From Ustulina deusta (lineage: Eukaryota; Ascomycota; Sordariomycetes; Xylariales; Xylariaceae): a DNA stretch of 64,000 nt. Each line of letters opens with the position of its first letter. Position 1 is the first letter of the stretch. The position numbers and the translations under genes were made by a program. Of this stretch, positions 1 through 13,540 are shown in pieces. Location of the stretch: assembly GCA_023159155.1 (NCBI GenBank), contig JAJNNX010000030.1:544738-608737 (forward strand). Direction: 5' to 3'. Under the pieces are notes generated by a model that did not search any database, had not been told where the DNA came from, and saw only the letters and a program-made list of their open reading frames with translations.

Positions 1-492
1 ACCCCAAATCGGATTTTAATAACACGGCAGTGCAGCTGAAGTCTCTAATTGGACGGCCGAGAGTGAGCCGTGATGTGATTGGTAACACAGAGCCGACAAA
101 CAGGAGGATATCAAAGCAGCCATTCTTGGCTGCGAGCGGAAAACGATGGAAACCTGCATAACTAAGACGTGCGGGTAGGAGTCCCGATTAGCAGCGATTG
201 GGTGCGAAGCGGAAGGGAAATGGAGCGATGGGAGGCCGCGACAGCGTGGTCTTCCAGCAGTTCTGGTCGAAATAAATAAAAAGGGCCATCATGCAAACGA
301 GGAAGGGATCATCTATACATAGGCGTAAAGAATTTCTTTAAACAATTTTTTTTTTATGTTGATAAATCGCTGTTGAACTAACACTTGCTTTTGCTTGGAG
401 AGGCAAAGGCAGCCAGCAATTGGTTTAGAGATTGGATGATGCTTCACTATCCGGTGCAAAGTACCTGCGCCATAATATAATGTCTCGCCATA
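1..492. other. Base-balanced flank, left half of the native locus
   Basis: This stretch has ordinary base composition and ends where the copia element was inserted. It is the left half of a locus that continues at 13706. No start-to-stop reading frame with splice signals was found; it may be intergenic or the edge of a gene outside the window. A T-rich run near 340-356 is the only simple repeat. Confidence 0.6.
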
Positions 493-497
493 GACAG

Positions 498-657
498 AGT
501 TGAAAATGAGTGTATATAGTAGGTGTACAGTATTGTATTATGTATTAAGGAACAAGTCTAGGTACTGTTGGATGAGGTGGTACCTTTACAATATATAGTA
601 GATGCGTGTGGGGCGTAGTACCTAGCTATCTTTTTTATTTGCTTCCCGATTTTTATA
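498..657 (-). repeat. LTR of the copia element (downstream LTR in coding orientation)
   Basis: This 160-bp repeat matches 13541-13700 without gaps. I count 13 differences, all transitions, as expected from RIP. Unlike the body it still holds G/C-rich stretches, for example GTGTGGGGCG near 606-615. Confidence 0.9.
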
Positions 658-3600
658 CTCCTACTTGAACTATACGTATTTATATAAAGTTATTACTAAC
701 TTGTTTTTTTAATTGTTCTTTATTATGCTTAGAGTTATATATAATTTTGGAAGTATATATTTTTAATGCTTTAATAGGGTAGATTTTTTAGCTTTGTTTA
801 TTTTAATACTTTTAGTAGAAAGTTTAATAGGCATTTTCTTTTGTTGTTTTGATTTGCGTCTATGTTATACTAAATATATGTTTTTTTTATATTTTTTTTT
901 AAGGTATTTAATAAAGATATGTTATTTTCTAAAAAGTATTTTGTTTTAGTAATTAAATCTTATAATTTCTACTAGATTATAGTTCTATATTAGGATATGT
1001 TTTTTTTTTGATTTTTTTGTTTTAATAATAGCAATTATAAAAATGTGCTATTTTTTGGTTTTTTATTGGTTTTTTATTATAGGTCTGTTTAGAATACTAA
1101 ATATTTTAATTTTGAAGTAGTGTTTATTTGTATTAATAGGTTTAGTAAAGTAATTAAAAAAGTTTCTAGTTCGAGTGTTTAGTATATAGTTTGTTTAATT
1201 TATTTTGTTTTGTTTGTTATAAAAAGAAATAAATTAAAAATATATATATAGGATTATTTTATGTTTTTGTTTTAGTTCTAAATATTTTAAAATAAAGGTT
1301 AGTTCTAATTATATTTAAAATTGTTTTAAGAAATTTTCGATTTTAAAGCTTAGCATTTCTAAGTTTAATAAAAGTTTATTAAAATCTATTAGTAATTTTG
1401 TTATAATTAAAGGTAAAAAAAAAAAGTTTATAAATAGTATTAATATTTTAAATGTTTTTTTTTATTATAGTTTTTTATTTTTTAGGGTAGGGCCCTAATA
1501 TTAGCAAAAAGGTCTTTTATAAAATAAAGGTTAATAATATTAATTAATTAGTTTATAAATAATATTAATTAAATTATAATAAAATAAAAAATTTAATAAA
1601 ATATAAATATTTAGTATATTTTTTATAAGATATAAATAGTTATAGTTTAAAAAAAGCATTAGTAATTCTAGAGTTCTCTAAAATAGGACGCTTTAAAGGG
1701 TAAAAGCTCTGTTAGATTAGCTATATAAAACCTATAAAAGTGTTTTAAAATAACAAAAGTTTTAATAAATAATTTATAAAGCTTGTAAAACATAAACTTA
1801 GCTATTTTTCTTATTTGCTTTATAGCTAGAGGCCTAGAGCGTTTTAAAACATAATAAATTTATTTTGTAGTAGTAGTTTAGTAAGGCTATTAGCTATTTA
1901 TTTAAATATATAAATCTATTTAAAATTAATATCTTTTTGCTATATAGCTTTTTTATAAAAAGCTTGTTATATAGGAATATATTTTATTTTGTTATAGAAT
2001 TGCAGGTTTTTTGCTATAACTATAGCCCTTTAATTATCTTTATATATAATAGTAGCGATTATTTCTTTTTTTAAAGTATTTAATTCGGATAATAGTTATT
2101 AAAGCTATATAGCTTTTTTTATAGCTTATATCTATTTTATTAGTTTTAACTTATAAAAAAATAAGGTAGTACTTTATTATTTTTTAAAGCTTTAATTAAT
2201 AGTACTACTTTTTATATTAAAAATATATTTTATTATTAAATGTTTAGTTTAAGTATAGCTAGCCTAGTTAATATTAGTCTATTTTACTAAATCTTGCAGT
2301 TTTTTTTAATAGTATAGTTTTAGGTTAATAGTACTATATAAATAATATAGCACTTGCCTAGCTATTTTTATATATACTATTATAAGGTTTTTTATATATT
2401 TGCTTAAATAAGAAATAGTATATACTATATTTAGTCTAGTACTAAACATAGCATATATTAGGCAGCTAATAGCTTTTATATACTACTAAGTATTATTTTT
2501 AGAGGTTTTATAATTATCTGCTAGTTTTAGAATTTTGTTTATATTAATAGGTATAATAATTATATATACTTTCTACTAGCCTAGTTCTCTAATTATTTTC
2601 TTTAGGTAGGCTTTTTAACTAAAAAAAATAGTTTTATTTTTTTAGTCCTAAATAATAGCTATACTAAAATAAAAAAAGTATAGCCCTAGATTTTATATTT
2701 TAAATCTTTTTAATAATATTTTTTTAATTTTGTCGATTTTTTTTTTAAAAGTCCTACTATTAATAGGTTATTAATATAAATAGTTATATATATATGCCTT
2801 TTAGCAAATATACCAATGTTTAATTCTAATAGTTTAAAGCTTAGCGTTTCTAAAAAATTAGCCAATATTTAATACTATATTTTAAAAGCTTATTTTAAGC
2901 TATAAAATGCTTTATTTAGCTTATAGACTTTATTAGTTCTATTATTAAATTTAAGTAGTTATTAAACATAAACGTTTTTTTTTATTTTTTTATATAAAAA
3001 AACAGTTTTAACGTTTATCTGTTTAATTTTAAGATCTAGAGCTATAGTAATTATAAAAATAGCTTTATAACTTATTAGTTTTACTACTAAAGCAAAAGTC
3101 TTATTATAATTTTTGCTAAAGATTTGTTTAAAGCTTTAAACAATTTATTATATTTTATATTTTATAACTTTTTTATTAAAGCTTTTTTTAATTTTATAAA
3201 CCTATTTTTTAGTTATAAGATTTTTGCTAACAAGTAATTTGCAAAGTATCCAAGTCCTATTATTAATAAGTAATTAGTATTCTGTTCCTATAACTTTATA
3301 TTATTCAAACTATTTAGTATTTTTTTTAGTTTGTTTATAGTTTTTTAGTTCTATATTTATTGCTAATAATATAAATAATAGTATTATAATAGCTATTTTA
3401 AAAATAGGTAATAAAGCATACAAGCTATACTATAAATAATTAAAAACTTATATTTAAAAACATAAATTATAATAAAATTATGGTGCTTTTTGTACTAAGT
3501 TCCCTAGTTCAAAATATAGTAGTACTAGTAGTATATACACTAAAAATTATTGATTTTTAAAAAGTACTAGAAGTAATAAAGGTGTTTCTATATAAGCTAC

Positions 3601-4404
3601 TAATATATATAATTCTAGAAGTTCTGCAAATAATAGATCAAAAGCTACCTTTTTTTTTTAAGTAGTTATTTTTATATTTTCTGTTTTTTTAGCAGCCTGC
3701 TTTTGTTCTTGTTTACTAAAGGGTAATAATAATCTATAGCGCTTTTTTATTAATTTTTCGGCATTCTTTATTAATATATAAAAATATTTTTTTATAAAAG
3801 TAATATTGTTAATAGTTATAATAGTAAAATTATTAAATCTATAAATAATATAGTTATATATTTTATTACCTTTATACCTTAGCATTTTATAAAAGATAGT
3901 TTTTACTTTTAGTATGTTTAGTTTATTATCTAGCATATAATTTCCTAGTATACCAAAAGTAACTATATAATAATAGTCTAGCTATTTGCTATACTAATTT
4001 TTATATAGTATTAATACTATTTTCTTAAAGCATTATTTATTCCTAATATAGGTAGCTATTTAAATATAAATAGGCTAAAAGTTTAATAAAAGTTTACTTT
4101 TTTTTGCTATAATTAGCATTGCTTGTACTATATCTTTTAGCGTTCGGATAAACTTTTTTGCTTTTTTATTTTGCTAGTATTGCCCTATAATAGAATATCT
4201 AATAGTTATGGTTTTTTAAATACAATAATAAATAAAGTCTTTATTTATATATATTTTTAGTTTGTTTAAGTTAATATATTAGTATTATTGTTTAAATCTC
4301 TCCCACTTTTGCAGAAGTTCTTTAAATTCTAAAAACCATAAACCTAAACTTAGTAAAAGGATAGCCCAAACTCTGCCAATAAAGTCACAAAAAACAGCCA
4401 TCTA
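658..4404 (-). pseudogene. Copia pol relic: integrase tail, reverse transcriptase, RNase H side
   Basis: On the minus strand the order is an integrase C-terminal region (3658-3936), then a reverse-transcriptase relic (about 3250-2600), then further degenerate sequence toward the LTR at 498-657. The counterpart of KLNKALYGLKQ can be followed around 2880-2960 with stops replacing Gln or Trp codons. The active-site Asp-Asp reads Asn-Asn at 2761-2778, a change explained by G-to-A transitions. The RNase H part is inferred from position only. No functional product is possible. Confidence 0.75.
3658..3936 (-). pseudogene. Surviving frame from the copia integrase C-terminal region
   Basis: This 92-codon frame is the longest open stretch in the left AT-rich block. 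It resembles the segment after the copia integrase core, where family members carry a pattern like KLD..R...G.LVGYEG...YR.W, followed by V..V.F. Here it reads KLNILKVKTIFYKMLRYKG and then ITFIKKYF. The downstream part is Lys/Gln rich (KQEQKQAAKK). Stop codons on both sides and its place between copia LTRs show it is a fragment, not a host gene. Confidence 0.7.
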
Positions 4405-4409
4405 CCCTA

Positions 4410-4649
4410 TGTGACGGTTAGTACAGTCTTGGCGAGACTTGCAAGGACTCCAGACCCACAGGGCGATAAGATAGAAGGTCTATGCACAGACTAGCCCATA
4501 CCTCTGCAGCCATACATACAGAGTCCATATCTACCCACCTTATAAACTCTGACTTCTTTCCTTTTTTCTTTCTTTTTTTTTTAGCTTAGAGTTTTTGCCT
4601 ATAATATTAATAAACTAACTATAAAAGTTTTATTTAACTAAACATAGCA
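4410..4649 (+). repeat. 5' LTR of the chromovirus
   Basis: This 240-bp repeat pairs with 10328-10567. It begins TGTGACGGTT and ends in GCA. It is the better-preserved copy at its left edge; the right copy begins TATAACAGTT, showing G-to-A changes. Confidence 0.92.
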
Positions 4650-5099
4650 CTACTTTAAGCTTATTAATTATTTGCTAACAAACGTTTAATAAAATATATA
4701 TTTTTTATTTTGCTATAGTTAGTAAAACATAAATAAACTTTTTTTTTTTAGTTGTATGCTTAATATTAAAGATTATATATTTTATAATACAAATTTAACT
4801 TTAATATAACTACAATAAAACTTTTAACTTTTATATTACCTAAAAATAAACAATTTATAAAAAACCTAACCTTAAACATTTTAATTCTACCCCAAGCATT
4901 TAAATAATTAGAACAACTTTAGTTACAAAGTATAACTAGCTTATTATTTTTAAACAATTTTAAAATTTTTATTTCTATAGAAAAAAAAAATTATTTTATA
5001 TTAGACTTTTTTACAAACGTTTTAAATAAACTAATACTTAAAAAAAAAAACAAAGTATTAGAACATAAAAAAAACAAAGAATTAAGACTTAAAAAAAAC

Positions 5100-7200
5100 A
5101 AAAAATTAGGACTTAAAAAAAATAAAATCTAAACTAGAGCTAAAACAACTTAATATAAATAATATACCTAGAAATATAGCAAAAAATATTAGAGCTATAT
5201 AGGCTTACGATTTTGTATTAGTTCTAATAAAACTTTTTTAACAACTAAAAAAAATAAAACATTAATTTTTTGTTATGTTTACTTTAGCGTTTTTAAAAAA
5301 TTATTATAACTTAACTATAAAAAATATATTTAGAAGTACTAACTTTAAACCTTTTAGCCTTGCTGCTCTGCTTGCTTTTTAACCCGTTAGTTTATTTATA
5401 ACTATTTTAAACCCTTTTTATACTAAAAAAACTAAAGTATAAAAAACTAATCCTAGCAAATTTGCAAAAAATAAAAACCTATTTAATAACTAGGTCTATA
5501 AACTAGCAAAAAAGTTAAATAAAAATATTACTATTTTTTAAACTAAAAATAGCTAACTTTAGTATATTATAAGCTAATTAAAAAAACATACCAAAAAATC
5601 TATAAAAATATATTTTTATTTAACTAAAAAACTATTTAGCAATATTATAAAAATAATCTAAGTTTTATTAATAGTTTATTATAATTTTAACTAAATAGCT
5701 ACTACTTATAAAATATTTAAAACCTATATATATAAAGCAAATAAAAATATTAATAAATTTATTTCTATATTTAATAGCTTAGTTTAGAAGTATTAATTTA
5801 TAGAATTGTAATAAAAACATAAACTATAGGACTATTTTTATATAAATTTAAAAAAAAATTTATATAAAGCTTTTATAAATCTAGATATTTTTTATAAATT
5901 ATTTATTAATAAAGTTATTAAATTAGTATATAATACTAAGCAAGCTTATAAAAATTGCTAGCAAACTAAACTTATAAACTTAACTAAAAAAAGATCAAAC
6001 TTAGATAATCAAACTTTTAGCAAACCTAACTACTAATTTTTAGCAAACTTTAAAAATTCTAAAATATTTACTTTAAAACAATTAAAACAAGCTTTAATTA
6101 TAAAAAAAAAAAAAACTTATTAAAATAATAAAACTTGCTTTATTTATAATAAAAAAAAATATATATTAGTTAACTGCTTTAACTAAAAACCTAAAGTTTT
6201 AAATATTTAGCTAGCAAAAAAAACACTTAACAAAAATAGCTCGGGTAGTTTATCTAACTTAAAAAACAAATAAAACTAATAAAAGTTTTCTTATTAGTCC
6301 TTCTATCTACTTTAATTAAAATATATAGCTAAAACAAATTAATTACTTTTAAAATACTTGCTAAGTTATAAATTAATAATATTAAAATAAAAACTTTAGC
6401 TTTATATAATACTAGAACCTATACCTCTTTAATAATTAGCCGCAAATTTACACAATAAGTTAAGCAATAGCTAAAAACAAAAGTAGTTTATTTAATAAAA
6501 TTTCAAAAACTTTACAACTATTATAGCAAAGTAGTTAGTAAAGTTCGCAAATATTTAATATATATAATAAAAATTAATAATTAATAATTCAAAAACCAAA
6601 CGTTCTAGGTTACTAACCTTAGTTACAACATTATTATTAGCATTAAATAGTTAATAAAACAAAATGTTCTAATAAAAACTTAAAAACAATAATTAATCTA
6701 GCTAAATAATTTATTTTTATTAGCTTAGTTTTTTCTTATAATTATAGTTAAACTATTTAACTATAAATAATAAATTATAAACCTAAAAATATAAAAAAAT
6801 ACTAATTAATACAATTAAACATTAGAAAAATACTATTAAATATTAAAACAACTTTTTAGAACTAAAATAATTATTTTAAGTATAACTAAAATTAAAAAAA
6901 TATAAAAAAAACCTAGAATTTTTAAACTTAAAATAAAAAAGATCCGTATAATAACTCTTAAAAAAAAAAAAAACCAAGCTACTATTAAAAAAATTCTACA
7001 AAACTTTTAGAACTACTTTTATTAAAATAAATAAAAACAGTTAACTAAAAAGATTTTATAAAAACTTATTATAATTAAGTTTGTAATAATTAAAAATAAT
7101 AATACTAAGCTACTTAAAAAAAACTTAAAAATAATTAGTATTTTATAAAAAAAATAAACTTAAATTAACTAAGTAGTACTATAAAAGACTTTTAATAATA
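5100..7200 (+). pseudogene. Chromovirus gag relic with a damaged zinc knuckle
   Basis: The region precedes the reverse transcriptase and carries one recognisable gag mark, a CCHC knuckle at 6136-6177. The spacing C-x2-C-x4-H-x4-C is exact, but the second Cys and the His codons both read TAT (Tyr), changes explained by single RIP-type transitions (TGT to TAT, CAT to TAT). The outer Cys codons survive. A protease presumably lay between the knuckle and 7200, but I cannot recognise its active site. Limits are approximate. Confidence 0.6.
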
Positions 7201-10160
7201 AACTTATCTTATTCCTGAAAAAAAAAAACTTTAAATATATAAAGTTAGTACAAAATCTTTTACTTCTTTAATTATTATACCTAAAAAAGTTCTTTTTAAA
7301 AAAAAAATCTAAAACCTTGCTATTATTACAACTAGAGTTCAATATAGTGCTAGAACTTAATAGTAAAAAATACGCCTTAGAACCTTACTAATACTAAATA
7401 CCTATATAGTTTATTTTTTTTAAAAAAAAGTTTATAAACAAGCTACTAGCTATAAACTTTATTAAACAAAGCATAAACCTAGATATTATGTCTGTTTTAT
7501 TTATACCTAAACCTAAATTAATTAAACACAAATTTATAATTAATTACTAATAAAAAAATATATATTTAAAAAATAAAATTATACTAGCTTTAAATATTAG
7601 TAATACTATATTTAATTGTTATAATATAACTTGTTTTATAAAACTAAATATTATTAAAGCTTTTTATTAATTATTGCTAACTTTAGAATTATGCTACTTT
7701 ATTTTTTTCCGAACCTATAAAAAAATATTTTAATAAAAAGTTTTACTATTTGGTTTAAAAATAGGACTTATATAATAGCAAGTTTTTATTAACGTATAAA
7801 TCTAAAAACTTTTAAATAAATTTATAAACATTTATACAAATAATATTTTAATCTATTTTAAAACTAAAAAACAGCACTAGACCTATTATAAAAAAATAAT
7901 CTACCGCTTATATTAAGCTAGGTACTAAAAAAATATTAAAAAGTCTTGTTTTAATATACTTATTATTAATTACTTAAAAATAATTATAAAAACTAAAATA
8001 AAAATCAAGATTAACTTTACTAAAATCTAAACAATTTTAAATTAGGACTTTAATAATTTTAAAAGTACTAAATCAATTCGGTTGTTTTTTAAGCTCTATA
8101 ACTATATTTATATATTTACCTACTATACTAGTAAAATAGCTATTTTTTTAAATTAACTATTAAAAAAGAACAAGCTATTTATAATAGGACCAGAACAAAA
8201 ACAAACTTTCGAATATATAAAACTATTAATATATAAAGCCCTAGTTCTAGCCTTTTTTAGGCCCGGCCAACTAATATAAATAAAAATAAATGCTTTATAT
8301 AACGCAATAAAAAAAGTTATTTAGCAATAATAAGAAAATATAACCTAAAAACTTATAAAATACTTTTTTAAAATAATAATACTAACTAAGCAAGCTTATC
8401 TAATTTAAGACTAGGAACTTTTAGCAGTAGTACAAACTTTAGAATATTATTACTTAGAACTTCTAAAAACTAAATTCTTTGTAATAACTAATTATTAAGC
8501 TCTATTATACTTTTTAAATAAATAGATCTTATTAATATAATAAGTCTACTAAGCCAACTTTTTATTAAACTTTAATATTATTTTTTAGTATTAATTAAAA
8601 TAAAAAAACATAGTAGCTAATGCTTTATTAAAAAAAATAATAAAGCTTTTTATAATAAAAACTAAAAAAGCTAAAAAAAGAACAATAGTACTAGTTCTTT
8701 CTAACAAAATACTAAGTCCTATATTAATTATAGATATTTTGCCCAACACTTCCCAAAAAGCTAACCTAATAAACCTAATTAAACAAAAAAACTAACTACA
8801 AAAACTAAAAAACAAAAATAAAAAACTATATATACTTAAGGTTACCTTAAATAAAACTATCTTTTTTTATATAGCCCTAATTTAAAAAGCTTATATGCCC
8901 CTAATTATTATATACTAAAACTAGCACAAAATAATTAAAATATTAAAACAAAAATACTACTAGCTTTACTTAAAATATAATTGTAAATAGTATATATATA
9001 ATTACTATAACTATAAAAAAAATAAAATACTACAAAACAAAACTTCTGGCTTTTTTTATTTATTGCTTATACTATTTGTAATATAGCAATATATAGTAGT
9101 AAATAGTAAAAATATATTACCTAACTAATAAGGTTATAACTATGTATAAATATTTATAAATAAGTTTAACTGCTTAATTATAACTTTACTTAGCAAAAAG
9201 ACCAATACTGCAAAATTACTAGCTATACAATATTATAAGAGTTTATATAAATTTCTAAATATACCGGACATATAAATATTAAATAATATAGGACTATTTA
9301 TTTTTAAATTTATAGTAACAATTAATAATTTTATAAGTACTAAGCATTGCTTTAGTAGCGCTTATTATTTTTAAACCCAAAAAATAGTAAAATTAACTAA
9401 TTAAAAACTAGATTAATAACTCTATTTTTATATTAATAAATACTAAAACAACTAGAATATTTACCTTTTTGCTTTAGACTTCGCATATAATTCTTTATAG
9501 TATTTATTAATTAATATATTACTACTAAAAGTAGCAATAGAAGTAAATATACAAAACTTTTTAATAGTAGACCTTAATAAAGCAGTTATAAATTTTAATA
9601 CTAAGCAATAAATATTTAAGTTAATCTATTAAACTTAAGATATTTAAAAAATGGCATATAAGGCTGCAACTTTTGTATAAAAATAATATAAGCTATAAAC
9701 TAACAAAAAAAAACATTTAATAAACTTTAAAATAAAAAACAAAATCTTTTTAAAAAAAAAAAGTTTTGTAACGCAAGCACTAACTACTAGATTAAACTTG
9801 CAATTAGTTAGCCTTTTCGAAATCTTAAAAAAACAAAGATTTAGCTACGTTTTTAATTTGCTTAACTTTTATATAATAAAAAACCTATTTTATATTAACT
9901 AATTACAAAAAGTAAACAATAATCTTTTACTTTAGCAAATTTAATTACTACTTTTAGCCAAAAATATTAATAGCAAAGCAGAATTTAAAATTAAACAAGT
10001 TAAACAATCAAAAATATATAAAAAAAATAAAGAACTATAATACTAAGTTATTTAAAAGGGCTGCAATCCTAATAACACCTAGTACGTAGCTTAAAATTTT
10101 AAAAACGCGCTAATCAAACTTAACCAATTCTATAAAACTTACAAAAAAGCCCCCGGACCC
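7200..10160 (+). pseudogene. Chromovirus pol relic: RT, RNase H, integrase, chromodomain
   Basis: The reverse transcriptase can be followed from about 7490 (FIINY, counterpart of FCVDYR), through KLNIIKAFY near 7640-7670, to YTNNILIY at 7833-7856 where the family has YLDDILIY. RNase H follows at about 8180-8640 (GPEQKQTFEYIK, then LAFFRPGQ). Integrase lies at about 8900-9640 with an FAYNS stretch like the usual AEFAYNNS. A chromodomain-like segment at about 9975-10155 reads NFKNALIKLNQFYKTY then APGP. Stops interrupt all parts, mostly at former Gln, Arg or Trp codons. Both catalytic RT aspartates are lost. Confidence 0.82.
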
Positions 10161-10327
10161 TTTATAAAACTATAAGAATAAATATATATAGCAACAACCA
10201 ACAAATTTACAAACAATTATAAAAATAATAATAAAACAGTACGCCATAGAAAGGCTATATAAACCTGCTATTATTAGTAACCTCGAATTAAAACTATATT
10301 TAAACTTTTAGTTTTAGAAAAAAATAG

Positions 10328-10567
10328 TATAACAGTTAGTATAATCTTGGCAAAACTTGCAAGAACTCTAGACCTATAAAGCAATAAAATAAAAAGTCTA
10401 CGCATAAATTAGCCCATACTTCTGTAGCTATACATATAGAATCTATATCTACTCACCCTATAAACTCTGACTTCCTTCCTTCCTCCTTTCTTTTTTTTTT
10501 AGCTTAGAGTCTTCGCCCATAGTATTAATAAACTAGCTATAAAAGCTTTACTTGACTGAGCGTGGCA
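10328..10567 (+). repeat. 3' LTR of the chromovirus
   Basis: This 240-bp partner of 4410-4649 has the same length, with differences that are mostly transitions. It is followed by the CCCTA duplication at 10568-10572. Its right end (GAGCGTGGCA) is better preserved than that of the left LTR (AAACATAGCA), so the two copies were hit by RIP at different places. Confidence 0.92.
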
Positions 10568-10572
10568 CCCTA

Positions 10573-13540
10573 TAAACTTATTATAGCTTATAAAAATATT
10601 TTTTAGTATACTAGCTTTATTAAAATAAAAGGACTTTATAGGGTAGGTTCCTTTAGAAAGTTTTTTTTTATAAAGTTTTGCTTATATTTTTTTTTTAATA
10701 CAAGCTTTACAAAAGCAATATTTAGTTTAAAAAATAATACTTTTTATTATTATTATTAGTTTTTATATTTTTTTATTACTTGTATATCTAAATTATTTAT
10801 GCTATACTTTTAAAATAAAGTCAACTAAATAAGCTTAAAAAGTAATATTAAAAGCAGCTACCTAAATAGTTTTATTTAACTAATTAATTATATATAGTCC
10901 GCTGGACTTCTTTGCTATTAAAAAAGTATGTTTTTTTATAGCTACTTAGGCCTTATTCCAATAAAACAAAAACTTTACTTTTTTCTTTACAAGTTAAAAT
11001 ATTAAAACTAGATTTATACCTATTTTAAAGCAATAAATAATATTATTAATAATAACTGTTTTAGTTCTTCTGTTTATAATAGCAGAAAATCTAGCAATAC
11101 CTATCTATTCCAGAATAACTATAGTACTACTAATTCTATAAACTAGTAGCCCGTTATAAAATTAAAGTTTTATAAATAATAATCTATTATTAAAGTTAGT
11201 TTAGCTATAGCTACTATCTAAAATAATATAATTAATAATTTGTTTTATAAGTTTTGCTACTTTTAGCTTTAATATATTTAAAAAACTTATTTTTACTAAA
11301 GTTCTTTTAAAACTAAAGTCTAATAGGACTATAACTATTAGGCTTTATAATATTATAAGTAGTACTTTTATTACTAATAAGCATTAATCTTTTTAATACC
11401 TAAATTTATTAAATATCTTATTAAAAATACCTGGTTTTTATTCCAATATTTTTTCTACTTTTTCTATATTATCCCGGGCAGCTAGAAATATTAGGTTTAA
11501 AAATCTTAGTAATAAAAATAGTAAAATATTATTAGTAAATAAAACAGCTATATTTATATTATTTAATATCTTTTGCCTTTTATTTAATATTTTTGCTTTT
11601 TATTAGTTAAAAACCAGGTCTAAGTTTATATAAAAATATTCTAAGGAGCTATAAGTTATAACTTTTCGGCTAGCAATAATATAATAAAAATAACTAGGTT
11701 TTTTTTTCTTTTTTGATTTTTTATTATTTTTACTATTATTATTACTATTATTATTATTATTGTTATAATTCCCCTTTTATTAATTTATAAATAGTATAGC
11801 TTTAGTAATATTTTAGCCGGCAATTTTTTTTATATATTCTTTTTGCTATGCTTTTATTAAAGCAAATTAAAAAATTGTTCTTTTTATAAGTTTTTTTTTT
11901 ATAAGTTTTCTAATAGTAATAAAATAATTTATTTAAAAAAAACCTTATTATTAAAAAAGGTTTTTTAATAGTAAGGTTTTTTAGATCTAGATCTTTAAAA
12001 TCGAAGCAAATACTATAAAATCTTATAGCAAAAGTTAAAACTGAGCTTTTGGTAGCTAGTAAGGTATTCTCTTATTTATATAATAAGTTTTAAAAAACTA
12101 AACTTCTAATTAGCCTAATTTTTTTATTAATCAGTTTTTATATATTAGCTACTATAACTTTTTTATTTTTGCTGTTAAACTTTATTTGTTATTTTATTAA
12201 TAGTTTTTGGATATTTTTTTTATAATAGCTATAAATATAGCTTTTAACTTTTTATTAAGCAATTTTCCAGGCTTTTTATACTTTATATAAATTAAAGCTT
12301 ATTAATATATTAAGGATTTTGATTAGTTTATTTTTTTTTAATTCTTTAGGCAAAAAACCAGTATATTTTATAATATATATATAGTTTTTTATTTATTTTT
12401 TAAACTTAAAATATTTAGCTAAAAAATTAAACATAATAATACTTTAAAAAATAGTTGCTTTAGAATTATTACTTATTTTAATAGTTATTATATTTTTTAA
12501 GTATTAGCTAATAAAATAAGTTATTTAAAATAAATTCTAATAAAATATTATCTAATAAGATTAAATTTAGCGTAAAGTTATTAAAGTTAAAATTAAATAA
12601 TATTTCGATTATTTTAAATATAAGTTGTTTTAAAATAAAAATGCTAAATATATTAGATTTAAATTCTAGTATAAATAATTAAATAATAACTTTAAGTCCA
12701 AACAGGTCTATTTTATTAATGTTTTCTAATATAAATATAAAAAAAACTTTATATAATAAAAGCAATAATAAAAAATTTAAAAGTATAGTTAATAAAAAAG
12801 GAGTTTTTAGCTAATAGTTATAATCCAAAAAGTTTTTATAAAAAAAATATATTTTCTGTTTGTTTTTAAGTTTTTATATAAAATATAAAAAGTTTTTTTT
12901 ATTAAAGAATTAGTAATAAATTAGTAGAATAAATAGTTAAGTTCTAAAGTTATATCTTATAGTAATTTTTTAAGTATTTATAAATAAGCTTGGTTTAGAA
13001 CTTAAATAAGTTTTTGATTTAGTTCTAAGTATCCAAAGCATTGTTTATTGTTTTTTTAGCTTAGTTTTAGCTAAATTTCTAATTATTAAAAGAATATTAG
13101 CTTGTTTAATATTTTAAATAATTTGTGCTTTTATATAACAAACATTAAAATAGATCAATTTTTTGTTTTTTATTAATAATTAATAATAAGCTGCAAATAT
13201 TATCAATAATAATAATAATAATTATTAGGAATATAGGTATAGTAAAAGTTATTTGTTAGATTTAGTAAGTATGGTATATTTTATTAGTTATATAGTTAGT
13301 ACATTAGGGCATCTATAGTAGGGTAGGTGGCTACTACTAAGGTATAGTATTCCTACTAAAGTGTTACTTTTAATATTACTATTGGTTTCTAGCTCAAATA
13401 AAAGTAACAGCAGCTATGTTTGAATGCTATAAAATAATTTAGATAATAATAAGTAAAGTGACAATTATTATTAGTTAATTATAAGGGATAATTATAAAGT
13501 AATTAAGTATTATAGGTTGTAAGCTTCCGGGCTTATAACT
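10573..13540 (-). pseudogene. Copia gag and 5' pol relic
   Basis: This is the rest of the outer copia element, lying between the chromovirus insertion and the right LTR. In coding orientation it should hold gag, protease and the N-terminal part of integrase. Stops are frequent and I could not assign individual domains, so the call rests on position. The part nearest 13541 keeps more G/C than the rest. Just inside the LTR the minus strand reads TTATAAGCCCGG, a weak primer-binding-site candidate. Short TTA-type runs occur around 11700-11770. Confidence 0.6.

Larger units (their letters stand above)
4410..10567 (+). mobile_element. RIP-degraded Ty3/gypsy chromovirus nested in the copia element
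   Basis: Two 240-bp LTRs (4410-4649 and 10328-10567) enclose 5.7 kb. CCCTA occurs directly before and after (4405-4409 and 10568-10572), a perfect 5-bp target duplication. The LTR ends are TG...CA, with TG mutated to TA in the right copy. In order on the plus strand: a gag zinc-knuckle relic, reverse transcriptase, RNase H, integrase, and a chromodomain-like tail ending near PGP. That order and the C-terminal chromodomain define the chromovirus clade. Every domain carries stops. A purine-rich AGAAAAAAATAG run just before 10328 is a plausible polypurine tract; no clear primer-binding site survives after 4649. Confidence 0.92.

Noticed and set aside
3658..3936. A 92-codon frame as a host gene
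   Set aside because: It lies between copia LTRs, resembles the copia integrase tail and is bounded by RIP-type stops.
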